Below are positions 1 to 13,000 of a stretch of 64,000 nucleotides of DNA, one piece after another (position 1 is the first letter of the stretch; each line of letters starts with the position of its first letter). The notes beneath the pieces were generated by a model. That model was not told the DNA's origin. It did no database searches and saw only the letters and a list, made by a program, of their open reading frames with translations. The stretch covers positions 783,533-847,532 of the forward strand of contig VYZB01000292.1 in the NCBI GenBank assembly GCA_013397455.1. The letters are read 5' to 3'. The position numbers were made by a program, and so were the translations under genes. Origin of the DNA: Crotophaga sulcirostris (lineage: Eukaryota; Chordata; Aves; Cuculiformes; Crotophagidae).

Positions 1-3000
1 CTTTGTCTCACTTATAGGTGTGATTAATGTTACACTTGACAATATCCTGAAGTTTCCTAGCATACACCCCAGGACCTCCAAGTGCTTTATGGTGAATTTA
101 CTGTAAGAGTCAGATATGAGAAACCCTCTCCAGAAGCAGAAGCAACACAGAAATGTGGGTGGTAAAGGAACTCTGTAGCAGACCAGTACATAGATCAGTG
201 TTTAACCAATATAATTTGTTCTTGTTAATGTTGTATGATGTATTTGGGTTATTTTGCATCATCAGCTCTTAATAACAAAAAGCTGTATTTACCACTGAAT
301 TTGGGAGGTTAGCTGGGTGGAGGTCGGGAGAAAATGCCAGCTTGCTTTTAAATAGATCCACATGCATCTCCTTTTCATCATTAGAATAAATTTCCAGCGA
401 GGTGAGCAGAGATTTAGCTGCATGACTCTCATTAATGTTAACTTTATTTCAGTAATGAGATGGAAGCACAATCACTGGAGCTAATATAATCAGAGGGATG
501 AGACAAAAGTCTGCTGCTGCCATAAATGCTGCTGGAAAAGATGACATTGACAGTACCGATAGGTAAGGAAAAATAGATGTCAGTAGCAAAATGATGCAGT
601 GAGGGTGAAGACTTTGCCTTTGGGTATAGTGGTAAAAGTTAAAACTGACAGGAACTGTTGCACTGATGTGCATGTGCTGACACAGGTCAGAGGACTGGCT
701 GGCAAGGTCCTGAGCACACCAAGACTCAGCTTTCCTAGGTGGTAGCAAAAGCTGAAGAAGCAAGGGGGCAAACAGTCCTGTGCACTTAGAAGTCATTTAG
801 GAAAGATACGGAGAATCAACATAGTAGCAAAAACGGAATGTTGAGATAAAAGAAAACAGCAGGAGTAGAAAATAAAAAGCGAACGGTGACAGCCCCAGAA
901 GACAATCCCAGTAATATATTGCACCAGGAAGATCTTATATAATGGAAAGTGCGAGAGCCATCAAGCCACTGCACTCCATTACTTTAGCTAATAGAATGAT
1001 CTGAACAGAACAAGGCTGGGAAGAATTTTACAGTAATTAGCAAACCTGTTAGTGCCCATTTTTCTTCTGCACAACACACGAACAAAAGAAAATCAGGCAC
1101 AGCTATTAAGAGAAACTAAAAGGAAGAAAAAGCGGGAAGACAGGCAACGAGTTGGGTACCTCTGCAGCAATAAAAATAATAATGACATTTTTTGTTACAC
1201 AACCAGTATACATGGATTTTTAGCTTCGCACTAAAAGAATACACTGCTATATGCACACTACTAAATATATAGTACGTAATCATCTACATCCAAGTACTAC
1301 CAGCAGAGAAGGAACAGAGGAAACATAATGTATACATCCACTCCATATAATTCTTGCAACGTTCAGTACCTCTGTAAGCAGCACAGTATAACTTTATATA
1401 GATACTATAAACAAAGGGTTTTTTTTTAAAAAAATCATGTGGAACTGATCCACTGCAAGCTGTTTGTACTGAATCTATGATTTTTAACCTTACAGCTACA
1501 AATGTGGTGCATTTATAACGACATGAACAAGATGTGCCCTTTTCACTTGGTTTCAGTGCCTTACTGACCCTTTGAAGACTGGAGCAGAATTGCTCTAAAA
1601 TTGCTGGTGAAGCTAGGTGGGAAGCCCTCTCACTTTGGGGATTAAAACAAAGCATATTTGTTTTTGCCATCCTGCCTTGCTGCATTGTCCTAGTCATTGT
1701 TATTGCAGATATCCAGTCATAGCAAGGAGAACACCTGATCAATACATCTTTGTGTGTAGACCTGAATTAACTACATCTGACTTTCCTTTGACAGCGACAC
1801 AGATCACATGCAGTTGCTGCTTCTGCTATGAGAAACACGAATTCTGGAAAGCATATTCATTATCTGGCTGTTAAAAGCAATGGAGCATGCAAGCTTCACC
1901 CTGCCTGGGTTACCTGAGAAATCAACATCTCCGTTTGATTAAGTGACTGCCAGCTAAGTCACCTTCCCCCTCTAACCTTGATGTGATAGGACTGTGACAA
2001 GTGCACAGAGTGTAACATCACAAAATGTTTCACTGGTGCTCACAAATAGATACCTTAATTTGTTTTAATGGCCTGCCCCCTTGCAGCATTTCCCCTGCAA
2101 ACTCTGGTTTTAAGGACAGAATATATCAGCTCTTTAGATGAAACCTACCTGAAAGCCAGCTGGCAGGAAGCCAGGAAGAATCCTGGGGAGGTCAAAGCTT
2201 TTAATAAATTCCAAAGGAATTCAACCTCCCTTCCCATCTTTTTTTTTTTTTTTTTATGCTGTAGCACTCAGGATCAGAAAAATTGACTCTATAAAAATTG
2301 CAGGTCCTTAATAGAGCTTCTGTAGCCGAGTATTATTTCAGTACCAAAAATGCTCTGAATTAATTTCCATTGTATATACAGAAGCAACTAATGTCTTACA
2401 GGGTGAAGTTTGATTTTTATTTCCCTCATGTTGCAGGAACAACAGGCCTGTCAGTCCACAACTCCCACAACATTTTCATGCGTCTCGTAATATTTGTTGG
2501 TTATTTTCCAGTTGCAGCTGCTGAAGTATGGTGGCCAGAAACCCCTGTTTTTACACAGGAAAGAAAAATTAAATCTCTACAGTTGTAGAGATGAACTTGT
2601 ATCTTTGAAATATAATTAGTCCATCTTCAGAGGATAAAGAAGCATAATTCTCACTTGTTTTTAAATTTATTATGGTGTGGACCTGGTTTGTGGTTGCTGA
2701 ACACTTAGCACTCTCAGCATCCAACACTGTTGTTTGAGTTCATGTACCACCAGTAAATCATCTCACTTCCAAACTGCAAAGCTTTTATAAGCAGGAATAT
2801 GCACAATACAGACAGAACCCGTGTTGGATCTACAAAACAGCAGGACAGCAAAAAAGCACATTGAACACTGAGAACTGATCTTCCTAGGTCTCACTAGGCA
2901 AAGGAGGATCCTGATCATGGTGTACATATATTGCTTTAGAATTACCTTTCAGTGTAGGGCTGGGCTTCCATTAACTGAGGTGAAGGTTTGTGAGTGCAAC

Positions 3001-5154
3001 TCATTTGGACTAATTTTGAGATAATATCATAATATTATAAAATCATATTTAAAATCATAAAATCATATAATGAGATAATATTACTTTATTTTTATAAAAT
3101 AACAAAATTTTACATAACTACTCAAAAAAACTCTATCATGATTTACGATGCTGGTGCTATTTTGGCATTACAACAAATTCTAAATATAAACTTTTCACAA
3201 TGAAAGATTGAGATCAGCCAGCGTGTACACCTTTCTTTTTCATAATTCATATTTCTCCTGAAAGCAAGCCTCATCTGCTATTGGCAGCAGGCTAGGATAT
3301 TGTAATTAGGACAAATGCTTTCTTCAGCAACCTAGCAGTTTTCAGTAACTTTCTAATAGATTTATAACTCTCATTGCTGAAAAAGCAAATATACACTTAT
3401 CAAAGCAAAACCCATATATTGGAGATGCGTTTGCCTAGTGGAATCCAGGCCCAAGATCGGAGTTCTTAGGGACAAATGAGAAAATCCATACTCTGTTTCC
3501 TAGCCCAGGTGCTGAGAAACACTGGTTTTCTCTCCTGAAACTCTGGGTGGGCATGCCTTTTAACATATATTGCAAGCACAATAGTATGAAATTTTGCATA
3601 AATATTCAAAGCAAAGGCAGACTGAGACACTGAAAAGCTACTGCGAGCACTGGACTGAAGTGGGGGTGAAGGAAAATTGAAATGTGGAGACAAAGAGAGA
3701 TGCCACATTGCCACCAAAGCAAGGGAGAGCGCTGAACTGCCTCTCCCTGCTTAGAAAAGCAGCATCTTTGCCAAGAGGGAGAATTCCTGTTATTCTCTTT
3801 CTGCCTTCAAAAATGACAACTGAGTGAGATCCAAGGCAATCAGGGGAAAGGAGACAACTTATGGGGGTCTGAGGAGAGGAAAGGAGGGGGAAAAAAGAAA
3901 CCAGAGCAGTCTGTGAGCTGAGAGAAGAATCAAAGCAGATTTAGGGTTGGTGGGAGGTCAAAAAGCAGAACCCCAGGGCTCTGCAGGAAAAGTGAGATGG
4001 AAGACAGGGCTCTGAGGGGCTGAACTGCTCCAAGACCTGTGGAGGCAGCTGTGACCCCCAAAGTGACTGCAGTGTCCGAGTGCAAGGGACACAACAGGGC
4101 AGCAGAGTGGGAGACTCCATTACATGTTAAAATACAATCTTGTGCAAGTCTGGTTTAACCAAAACCCAGCAGCAGCCGTAGTCAGGCAGGGGAAGCTTCC
4201 ACGCAAATGTAAACACCACTAAGGTGGAAACAAAGCAGCTCCCTGGCCTCACTGCAAAGCCTCACCTGCCCAGATGCTGCCTTACCTCAGTTGTCCCTGT
4301 TGGAACCACGCGGAGCCATCACCGAGAAGCCACGGAGCAGCTGAGAGGATGCTCTCTGGATTTAGTTATGGAGTTCCATGAACAGCAGGAAAGGGGTTGC
4401 AAAGCCCCATGCTGACCCCTCCGGGCCCTGTTCATGGCCTAGAGCCTCCATCCTAGGTTCGGTTTGCTCCCACATCAGCCACTGGGAGCAGATTGGCACA
4501 CAGCACCAGCTGGGCAGAGCTCTCCAGTTTCTCCCCTCATGTGAGGGTCAGGTGTTTTTTATTATCATTTCTACTTAAGGACATCAGCTGTCAATCAGGT
4601 TGCCCTAGCACCTTGGCTATTTTCCCACATTAACACCCACGACCGCCCAACAGGTTAAAAACCCAGGCAGCCCCTCAAAGTAAGTTTATTCTGTGGGTTT
4701 GTGTGGCCAGGCTAAAGGTGCAAGAGTAATTCCAGACAGACACTCCATATGCATTCCTGGAGCAATGCACTGACTTGTGTTCTGCCCGTGTAGGTTTGCC
4801 TGCCTTTTGCCAAGAGAAATTCAGCTGTGAGGGCCATCTGCCAGCCCAGCTCCAGTTTCTCTCCAAATGCTGTGGTAACCTCTGCTGGTTGAGCCTGGCT
4901 GCTACACCAGCTGAGACTGCTAGAAATTGAGCAGACAAAAAGACACCGGAAGAGGTAGATTACATTTGCTTACTCATACTTTTGTATGCTTTTGCTACTA
5001 CAGAGGATTGGGTTTTCTTAATTTAATGTTTATTTTTAAGATATCAGCGATGTAGAAAAATCAGGACTTGTTCATCCGTGTTTATTTCCTCCAATAGCAC
5101 AACTTTTATTACTAAGCAGTTCTGTAACTGTAGTTTGCAAATAATCTACATTTT
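1..5154. other. Intergenic sequence without recognisable genes
   Basis: No reading frame here looks like a known protein, and no series of phase-compatible exons was found on either strand. The open frames are short and carry no recognisable domain. The stretch contains a T-run near 2,240 and an A/T-rich block at about 3,015-3,120 in which the words ataatat and aaatcata recur. By synteny with human 12q24 (knowledge, not sequence) this would be the 3' flank of SPRING1 on the MED13L side. Confidence 0.6.
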
Positions 5155-5430
5155 TCATAGAATCAGCAAGGTTGGAAAAGACCTCTAAGATCATCCAGTC
5201 CAAGTACCAACCCAACACCACCGTGCCTACTAAAACATGTCTTAAAATCTACAGGATTTTTTAACACCTCCAGGGACAGAGACTCCACTGTTTCCCTGGG
5301 TAGCCTCTTCCAATGCTTCACAAATTTAATTAAAGAAATCTTTCTTAATATCCAGTCTAAACCTCCCCTGATGCAACTTGAGGCTGTTTCCTCTCATCCT
5401 ATCAATTGTTACTTGGGAAAAGACTACTTT
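5155..5430 (-). repeat. CR1 LINE 3' fragment, minus orientation
   Basis: Read on the minus strand, the block ends in the avian CR1 terminus (GATTCTATGA type) preceded by the usual sequence about failing to the GGTTGGAAAAGACC-like box. It has accumulated changes and is 5'-truncated, as most CR1 copies are. No coding capacity remains. Confidence 0.85.
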
Positions 5431-5524
5431 AAGTTTGAAGATGTGGATATAGCACAGATAGTGCCATCTTATACAGCTGAAGGATGCATTTGTATGCATA
5501 TGATAATGTTAACAGCTTAGGATG

Positions 5525-5546
5525 CTGTGTGTGTGTGTGTGTGTGT
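5525..5546. repeat. (TG)n microsatellite
   Basis: About eleven uninterrupted TG units. It explains the Val/Cys-rich open frame over it, which is not a gene. Confidence 0.9.
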
Positions 5547-8500
5547 TAAAACAAACATGTCACACCTGTGACTTATACCCAACCTTATCCCCACTTCTTC
5601 AAATGGCCCTATTTCATATCAGTGTAAGATGGGTATTATTCATATCAATAGATACATTAAAGGCTCCAGGTAAGGCCCTGATCAGAAGTCATAGGAACCA
5701 CAAATGTAGAGATGTCTTTTTCCTCCAAAGAGTTTAAAATCTAAAGAGATTTTGTGCAGGACAGGAAAAGAATACAGACAATTAACATATGATTCCCATT
5801 CAACTTGATTCCTATTAGTGTGCCAACTCTGTAGGTTGATGCAGAGAGACAGAAAGCATATAGGATAAATGAGAGCCGGATTTTATTGGAAGCTGCCATT
5901 AAACCAAGTGCTAGTCCTCACTTCAATCATTAACAGCAGAAACAAATTAATTGTGATCTCATTTATGGAAAACCTAACACTTGCCTCCCATTCCATTTGC
6001 AGCTATAGCTTGTGGTGTTCTATCTCCTTAATTGAAATACATACTAGAAAGGCTTCTATGTGGTAAGCTTTTCAGTCAGAATTAATTTCTTAATTTTCTC
6101 TACTCTGCAGCTTTGTGCTGTTTTACCATAGGCGAAACAGCAGACCACAGCAACAAACATGCTTCAGTCTGAAGGCGTCCTGAGAATTCTTGCTTAAGAC
6201 CTATACCTCTAATCTACTAAGGACCATAATTTGTAAGAAAAATCTGTGGCCATGAGACTGCCTTGAAAATGGAAAACATCACGTAGACAATATGCGTGTT
6301 GCTACAAGTCAGACCTTATTTGACCAAAAATATTAGATAGAACTGCCTGTTTAATTAGACATGGATCAAAAATGAAGAACTAAGTACTTTCCCATCATTC
6401 CCTGCAGGTTTTGAAGTTGGCATTTTTCCTCCTCTGCATATAGTTAGTTATTTGCCTCGGGTTGTAAAGAAATGCAGAGGGCTCTTATTAAAGCACCAAT
6501 AATTCGCTGAACTATATCTTTTGTGGAACTTGCTGAGTTAGAAAATTCCTTTTCACCTCCTCCCCCAGCTCTCCTTGACTAGAATAACTGAAGAACAAAT
6601 ACCACATTATGGTGCTAGGTTAAAGGATCTGGTGTGTTTGCAGTTTAAGTGACTAGCACAAGACAACAAATCCTAGAGCTTGAGCCTGTCTGGCTAAATG
6701 ACAAGGGAAGTAAAAAACAGGCATTTGCTTTTTAAAAGCATATCAGAACAAAGACTCATGTTTAGGATTTGCTGTGCTTAGTGCTTTATACTCCAAAACT
6801 GAATCCTCACTGAGTTTGTTAGAAAGTTCTCCAAGTAATTAAAGCTTGAACACATTAAGGAGACAGAGTGAGGAATTGCCACTACAATAAGTGAGATCCT
6901 GAGAATGCAGAAACCATGATCCCAACTCATGAACTGTTCAGTGTTGGCCTCAAGCTAGAAGTCTTCTCCCTTTTCAGAACTCCAGCCCATTACAGTAAGT
7001 TTTATCCAGTTCTTCATGTACCATCCCAATGGAGCAGTGCAGCAGGTCCTTTCAAGGCCAATGGCCTTCAGTGAAGACAGCAGCTACTGCTTTGCCATCT
7101 TGCCACAGATTACTGTTTCCAAATTCGTACAACCAAATACTATACCTGTTCCTCATTAGATGTCAGCTGGTACTGTTTTTCACTAGCATTAATATTCTGG
7201 TGAACTATAGAAATCAAGGAGTACACAACGCATTCAATTACCCCCAGCACTGACCTCAGTGCAGATAAGCAGAGGTAGTTGTTCCATCAAGCACTCTCAT
7301 TAAATCTGCTGCCAAACACAAGTCAACAACTCGAGTCTCTTTGCTGACAAAGAGAAAGGAGGTATCAGACAGCCACTGACAATCACCATTTTTTTTTTGC
7401 AAGAGGGATGGACATCACTTAAACCACACAGGAGTATTACCAGGAAGCACAGGTTTGACATTTCTCACCCTATCTTCACAACATGAAGCGATCACTGCAT
7501 TCCTTTCCCTGCTCAATCCACTTTTGCAAAGGGCCACACCTTTCTGCGCACCACTGAGACGCATGCTCTTTTCTTAGGCTGAAATGCAATAGATTTCCTG
7601 TTTGCCTTTACATGCTTGCCTTTATTACAAAGATTCAAATTAGTGCCCTTTGTTACTCCACTGCATTCTTCAAACTTACATTTGGGTACAGTCGCCTTGT
7701 AATTCAAGGAAAGACAGGAGAACAAGCAGAATTTTGGAACACAGTTACATTTTTAATGATTTAACATATAGAATAGACACTCTTTGAACAGCTCAACAAT
7801 CAGGGAGGGTGGATGCAGTTTCTGTCCCATTAAATTGACAATGGTCAAAACGCACTTCTGATCACCTCCTGTTTTTCTAGGAGAGAAAGGTGCTAGGAAT
7901 TCCCACTAATGTTGTCCGAATTAGGTAGGTTCTTATGAGTTTTTACAATTACTGCTTCAAGCAGTGGTATGACCTGCTAAGGAATTAATACCACATTGCA
8001 AAAGAAAGCAAGAGCAATCCATCGGTATCTTGATCTCATCAGTGGTGGTCCAAAAACACGAAGTGCTGGATTACATCTCAGCAGGAATGATATAGCAGAC
8101 CAACCTGACAGCCTTTCCTAAGGAAAAAGGTTAGGAAGTGCTGAATAGGGCTGAAGAATTTGTTTAACACTGAAAAGAGAAGTAACCTCTGCTACCCTCT
8201 GAAGACAGCGTTTCACACTGCATCTTCACGCTGTCTCCTCTCTGCTGCAGCAAGTTGCCATAGGATGGCAGCAAAGGGAAGACAGATTTTCAGCTGGATA
8301 AATCACTAACACTAAAGCTTTTAAGCTTTTGGAAAAACAAGATTTTCAAGAGAATCTGCTGACAGAACCATTATCTCACTTGATGACTTCTGGGAAAGAA
8401 CAATGAAAACAATGCAAGTGGATTTTATCAGATGGCTGGCAATACTGCTTCTTGTTTACATCACATGTAATTGCAACAGCATTCTACAGACCTTTTGCAC

Positions 8501-8725
8501 CAGGATACTCCACCACTGTGCACAGTTTTTTTTAAGCCTCTGTAGATTGTTTAATTCAGTCAGGGAATAGGAAGTATCAGTTTAAACAAGCACACAGAAA
8601 GTAAAAGTCACAAAGGAGATGGACAAGGTAAAAACATAACAAATGAGGCTCTCCATATAGAAAAGAACAGCCCAATTTTGTCTAGCACTTGGGTTTCACA
8701 CACTGACTTGCAAGTGGAGCACAAA
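5547..8725. other. Non-coding flank downstream of SPRING1
   Basis: No convincing exon is seen. Minus-strand AATAAA hexamers occur opposite TTTATT at 7,621-7,626 and in the TTTTATTGG near 5,880. If SPRING1 uses a long 3' untranslated region, part of this stretch could belong to it. The sequence alone does not decide this. Confidence 0.4.
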
Positions 8726-9981
8726 TTTATTCAGCATTTTACAGGTTCTCCACCCATCTTTTCCGTGTTGCGTGGCCTTAAGAGGGTGACAGTTTAAACT
8801 GTAACTTCAGAGAGCTAGGAGAAATTGTGGGAGAACCGACTCTGTTCTAGTGCCATTCTGATCAGACCGAAATGCCAGAGTGGCAAGTCTATTAAACAGC
8901 AAATCAAAAAACATAACAGTTGTTTAACTGAACTCATGCAACACAGCTGTCCTCAGAGGAGGGCTTGCACAGTGTTCTGACATTTTAATTACTTCATGCA
9001 CAAGGACATCATTAAACTGAAATCCTAGAATAATTCCACTCTTTTGCCTCCTGCACAACCAGGAGTGAAGTCCACTTGAATTACCACAGCCTGAACAAGT
9101 TCATTAGTGTTACCCATCAGAAAGTGGACTAGCAGGGAGCTGTTTACAAGACTAAGACTCCTCTTTGAGGAAACTGTTGTAGAGTAACAAGGAAAGTGTT
9201 TACAGACAATAAACATCCCATCCTAGGCAGATCCCCGCTCTTCTCTCATGACTTGGACAGAATAACAACTCCATTGGAGTTCTGAACGCTTTAAACTCAC
9301 CAAGAAGAACAAAAGTACTACAGTGAAGAATCCCAAAACAATTCCTTTGGACTAAGGAGGAAAAGAAAACACATTCAGTTTTAGCGAGGATCTAAAATAC
9401 CCTTTCTACTTGACATAATAAAACAAGGACTGAAAAGCATCAACAACTAGCTATGCAAAGCATCAGTACTTTCAGATAGTAATCCATATAAAATGAATAA
9501 ATAATTCATAATTACATATTTAGTGCACACCACGCATGTCAAGAAGTGCTCCAGAGAGAGAACAACAGGAATGCTTTACTCTCTAAAAGCAAAAATCCTC
9601 CAATTACTGTCACTCTGGAAAGCCTCAGGATTGCAGCAACACAATTAATCCTCCATGTATAGCTGCAAAGCTACATTGGGTATTTTTCCTATGATGTTTT
9701 ACAGCCTAGATCAACTCCGTGCTTCCTAAAACGTAGACAAAAGTATTCCAAAAAAGTACTAGTACTCTAGTACTCTAAAGCAGGTGCATAACAAACTGAA
9801 GAACGCAAGATTCAATCCCAGAGAACTTAACCCTCTCCCTTACACTGTACACTTCTGCATGTGTTCCTAGAAAAAACACGAGCCATTTACACTGAGGCTC
9901 TTGCAAAGCAACAGCTCTTGTCTTCCTCTTTTGGATTCTAGTCTCCAGTTCCTTCCTTTTGTTGCTTATATCATGCAGCTT
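8726..9981 (-). other. SPRING1: Candidate 3' untranslated region of SPRING1
   Basis: The SPRING1 stop codon is at 9,982-9,984. The nearest canonical AATAAA on the minus strand lies opposite TTTATT at 8,726-8,731, which would give a 3' UTR of about 1.25 kb. Further AATAAA sites lie at 7,621-7,626 and near 5,880, so the true end may be further out. The block contains a 51-base exon-like segment at 9,301-9,351 (listed separately). Confidence 0.35.
9301..9351 (-). other. Exon-like 51-base block encoding a hydrophobic segment
   Basis: On the minus strand a pyrimidine-rich tract ending in CCTCCTTAG precedes the block and a strong donor, GTGAGT, follows it. The block is 51 bases, so it keeps phase, and its first frame reads SKGIVLGFFTVVLLFFL, which could cross a membrane. 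SPRING1 exon 4 ends in phase 0, so splicing it onto this block would be in frame. Reading through the donor, the frame stays open for about 26 codons to a stop near 9,223. No known family was recognised and no partner exon was found. It could be chance. Confidence 0.25.
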
Positions 9982-10065
9982 TCAAACAGGCAGGAGCTCT
10001 GGGGGATATTCGCCATAGCAGTATTTTGCAATTGGGTCTCTATAGGTGTTCTCATGCTGCACGCT
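9982..10065 (-). CDS. SPRING1: SPRING1 terminal coding exon 5 (residues 180-206)
   Basis: The acceptor is TTTCTGACAG. The exon encodes [20 protein letters not shown] followed by PPELLPV and TGA. It closely follows the human ending, which by my recollection is GESPPELFPA. Confidence 0.95.
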   Translation of the reverse strand, partial: SVQHENTYRDPIAKYCYGEYPPELLPV

Positions 10066-13000
10066 CTGTCAGAAAGAGGAGGAGAAGCTTTAACAACACA
10101 TGCAGATTGAAACAATACATTCCTTCACTAAGGGCCAAATCCCAGAGAATTCACATGTATTCAAAATATTTCCCAAATTCTTCTACACATTTGAGTATCA
10201 TCCACAGCGAAACAACACTGCACTTCCAACACATAAAAGACAGTTGCTCTGCTACAGCACTTTAGTGTTGAACTATACCCAGAATCTCCTTTTCAGACTA
10301 CCCAACTACATGGGAATAGATTCAATATTCAAAAAAAAAAATTATATACACTTAGGCAGTATCCTAAGTGTCCTAAGCAAGCCAGGCGTAATGAAGTTGC
10401 TACTTGATATGTGTGCATTTTTCTTGATAAAGTTACAGGTCAGATGCTATGGGTAAAAACAAAAACTTTGGAGACATTTGGAATTATGTCCTTTGTTTTG
10501 CTACATTAAATACTCAAGCTGCATGACATCCCCAACAGCACTTTCCAAGACATTTCAAAACTTCTAGTAAAATCACTTGGGTAAGAGCAGTTCACCTCTG
10601 TTCTTAAAAAGCGAAAGAATGACAACATACTTTTTGAGTTACTATGCAGATGATTGTCTGCATGTGGTAAGTCTAAACATCTACCATAAACAGCATCCTG
10701 AAGCTTCTGGGAACAACTCTCACTGTTCTCATCCTTACGATATCTTCCCCAGAATTCATCCAAGATCGTCACCAGTCACTGAACTCCACTAGTCTTTTTA
10801 GTTAAGTTCCTTTTTTCTAAAGGGAGTGTACAGCTCATTCTGCTGTAAATATGCACTTTGCCCTTCATTTTCTGCTGATGTTACTATTCCACCTTGCAAA
10901 CCAGAGGGTTGCTTTCAGTGAACGCTCAGCATCTGTGAAAACGCCCATGTGCATCCAAGCACAACAGATCAGCCATTCATTGGACCAAGCTCCATTTTCC
11001 AAGGGCACTTTTTGGGTATTTTCCTTTTTTTGAGCCCTGGATACGTACTTCTGTCTTACCTGTGATGAAGTCCTACATTTCGCCAGACACAACTCAAAGC
11101 GATCTTCCACTGCCATGAAGAGATTTTGGAAAGCTATAGCTGCCCGGTTCAAGAAACGTTCCAGAAGATGTTGCTAAAGCGGTTAGCCGAAAAGAAGACA
11201 AAACAAAAAAAACACAAGCACTGAATTTCAACAAGGAGTAATCAAAGCCTACCTTAACCTACACAGTTCAACGATCAAAGAACAGTAAGCAGCCCAACTT
11301 AGAAATTCTAGCAAAGACTGAAAGGTGAACACATCGTGGAACTGCAGCAATAGGAAGCAAATCTAGAAGCCAACAGAACACAGGGAAGTGCCAACTACAA
11401 AACTGACACTGCTTTTCTGCACTCACTTTCCTTCAGCAAACACAATTCCTCTGAACCTGAAACACTTTGCAAGGCCTCCAGTATTTCCTCTCAAAGGTGG
11501 GAAGGATCGTATTTTTAAAGCTTTATTTATAGCTTGCCATACGAACCCCTGCAGGCTTTCCTCATCCCTCCAAGAAAAGGAACTGTCTCCTCTAAGGAAA
11601 AAGCTCCTCACAAACAAGAACTTTTAGCCACAGAGGGACCTGAGCGTGTGAGAACACCTGAAAAGCAGGAGAGTCAACGCACCTTGCTGGGCTGCAGGCA
11701 GCAGGAAACGCAGTACTCGTAGACGCTGCAGCAGCCGTTGGGAAGGCAGCTCTCGCAGCTGTACAGCTTCGTACTGGGCACGTTGACATTACAACAGCCG
11801 TTCACCAGTAGGTCCTTCCTCTCACAGATGTAGCCTGAAAAACAAAAACAGTAGGAACAACTGGTAAACCATACTTCTTTTTATGTTCTATAGAGATCTA
11901 TGTTAATAATCACATAAGAACAGGTTTATTTATCACTTAGTAGATTATGATCCCCCTCCATCTGACTTAAGTCCTAACTTGCAATTCTTTAAATTAACAC
12001 TTGGACATCAAGCTGAGATTCACAACAGCCTGGTGTTATCTGCATAGCTATTAAGTGCCTACTCTAATATGCTGTATATCTAGCACGAGTATTTAAATGC
12101 AGAATAGTAAAGTTCTGATTTCTTTTTGGCGTTAATTCCATGTAGCAATTGGAAGGGGAAAGCTGATTTGTGGTGACTGTACTGGAAAAAACTATGATGT
12201 ATGTTCTTGTCTATGTCTGGATAACTCTCTTTACAGTTATCTAACTATGATGTATGTTCTTGTCTATGTCTGGATAACTCTCTTTACAGTTCCATACAAA
12301 GAGATCTAGATTTATCCATGCAGGATAGCAGCAATATCCACTGCTGAGCAGAACCCTTCAAAGGACAGAACCCCAGTGTATGTCCTTATACAAACCACCA
12401 CGTAGTGTTAGATTGTGAATGGCATCTGTGATCATAGAGACCTCACAGGAAGCATAATTCAGGCAGTGCTAAATGTAACATTGGTGCAAGGTACCAAAGA
12501 CGTGGTGGTTTTTCTACAGCCTTGATTTCTGGTCAAGAAAGGTCCAGTGCCTGAGGAATAAGCACACGGGGGAAGCATATCTGCATGGCAGGAAAGGCTC
12601 CATACACTTAAACCAAGTGGTTCATTTGAGAACCTGCAAGAGATATCCTTGGATTTACAAGGGTCAGGTCAGCTCATTAACTGTGACTGAGCACTAATTA
12701 TACCAGTCCTGAGCTGCCTCCACACACCACCAACCAGGCTTCCCTTACCACACTCCCTAACATACCTGAGAGTAGGAATACACTGCAGGGAGATACATAG
12801 AGCTCTGCAAGTAACCACTCTAAATTGAGCAGTGTTTTGAGCTCTATGCAAAGGTTACTGGAAATCTTAAGAGTCTAGGGTGCTGCTGGAAACAGTACAG
12901 CTGCACTCCCAAGGTACCACGCCTAAGCTGAGCCCAGTTGGACTCCAGCCTGCCGTGCACAGAATCACATCAGCAGTATCTGCAGCCACAGCATCATCAG

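Noticed and set aside
10506..10772. Minus-strand 88-codon frame between SPRING1 exons 4 and 5
   Set aside because: It lies inside an intron, has no matching acceptor and donor, and does not match the family protein.
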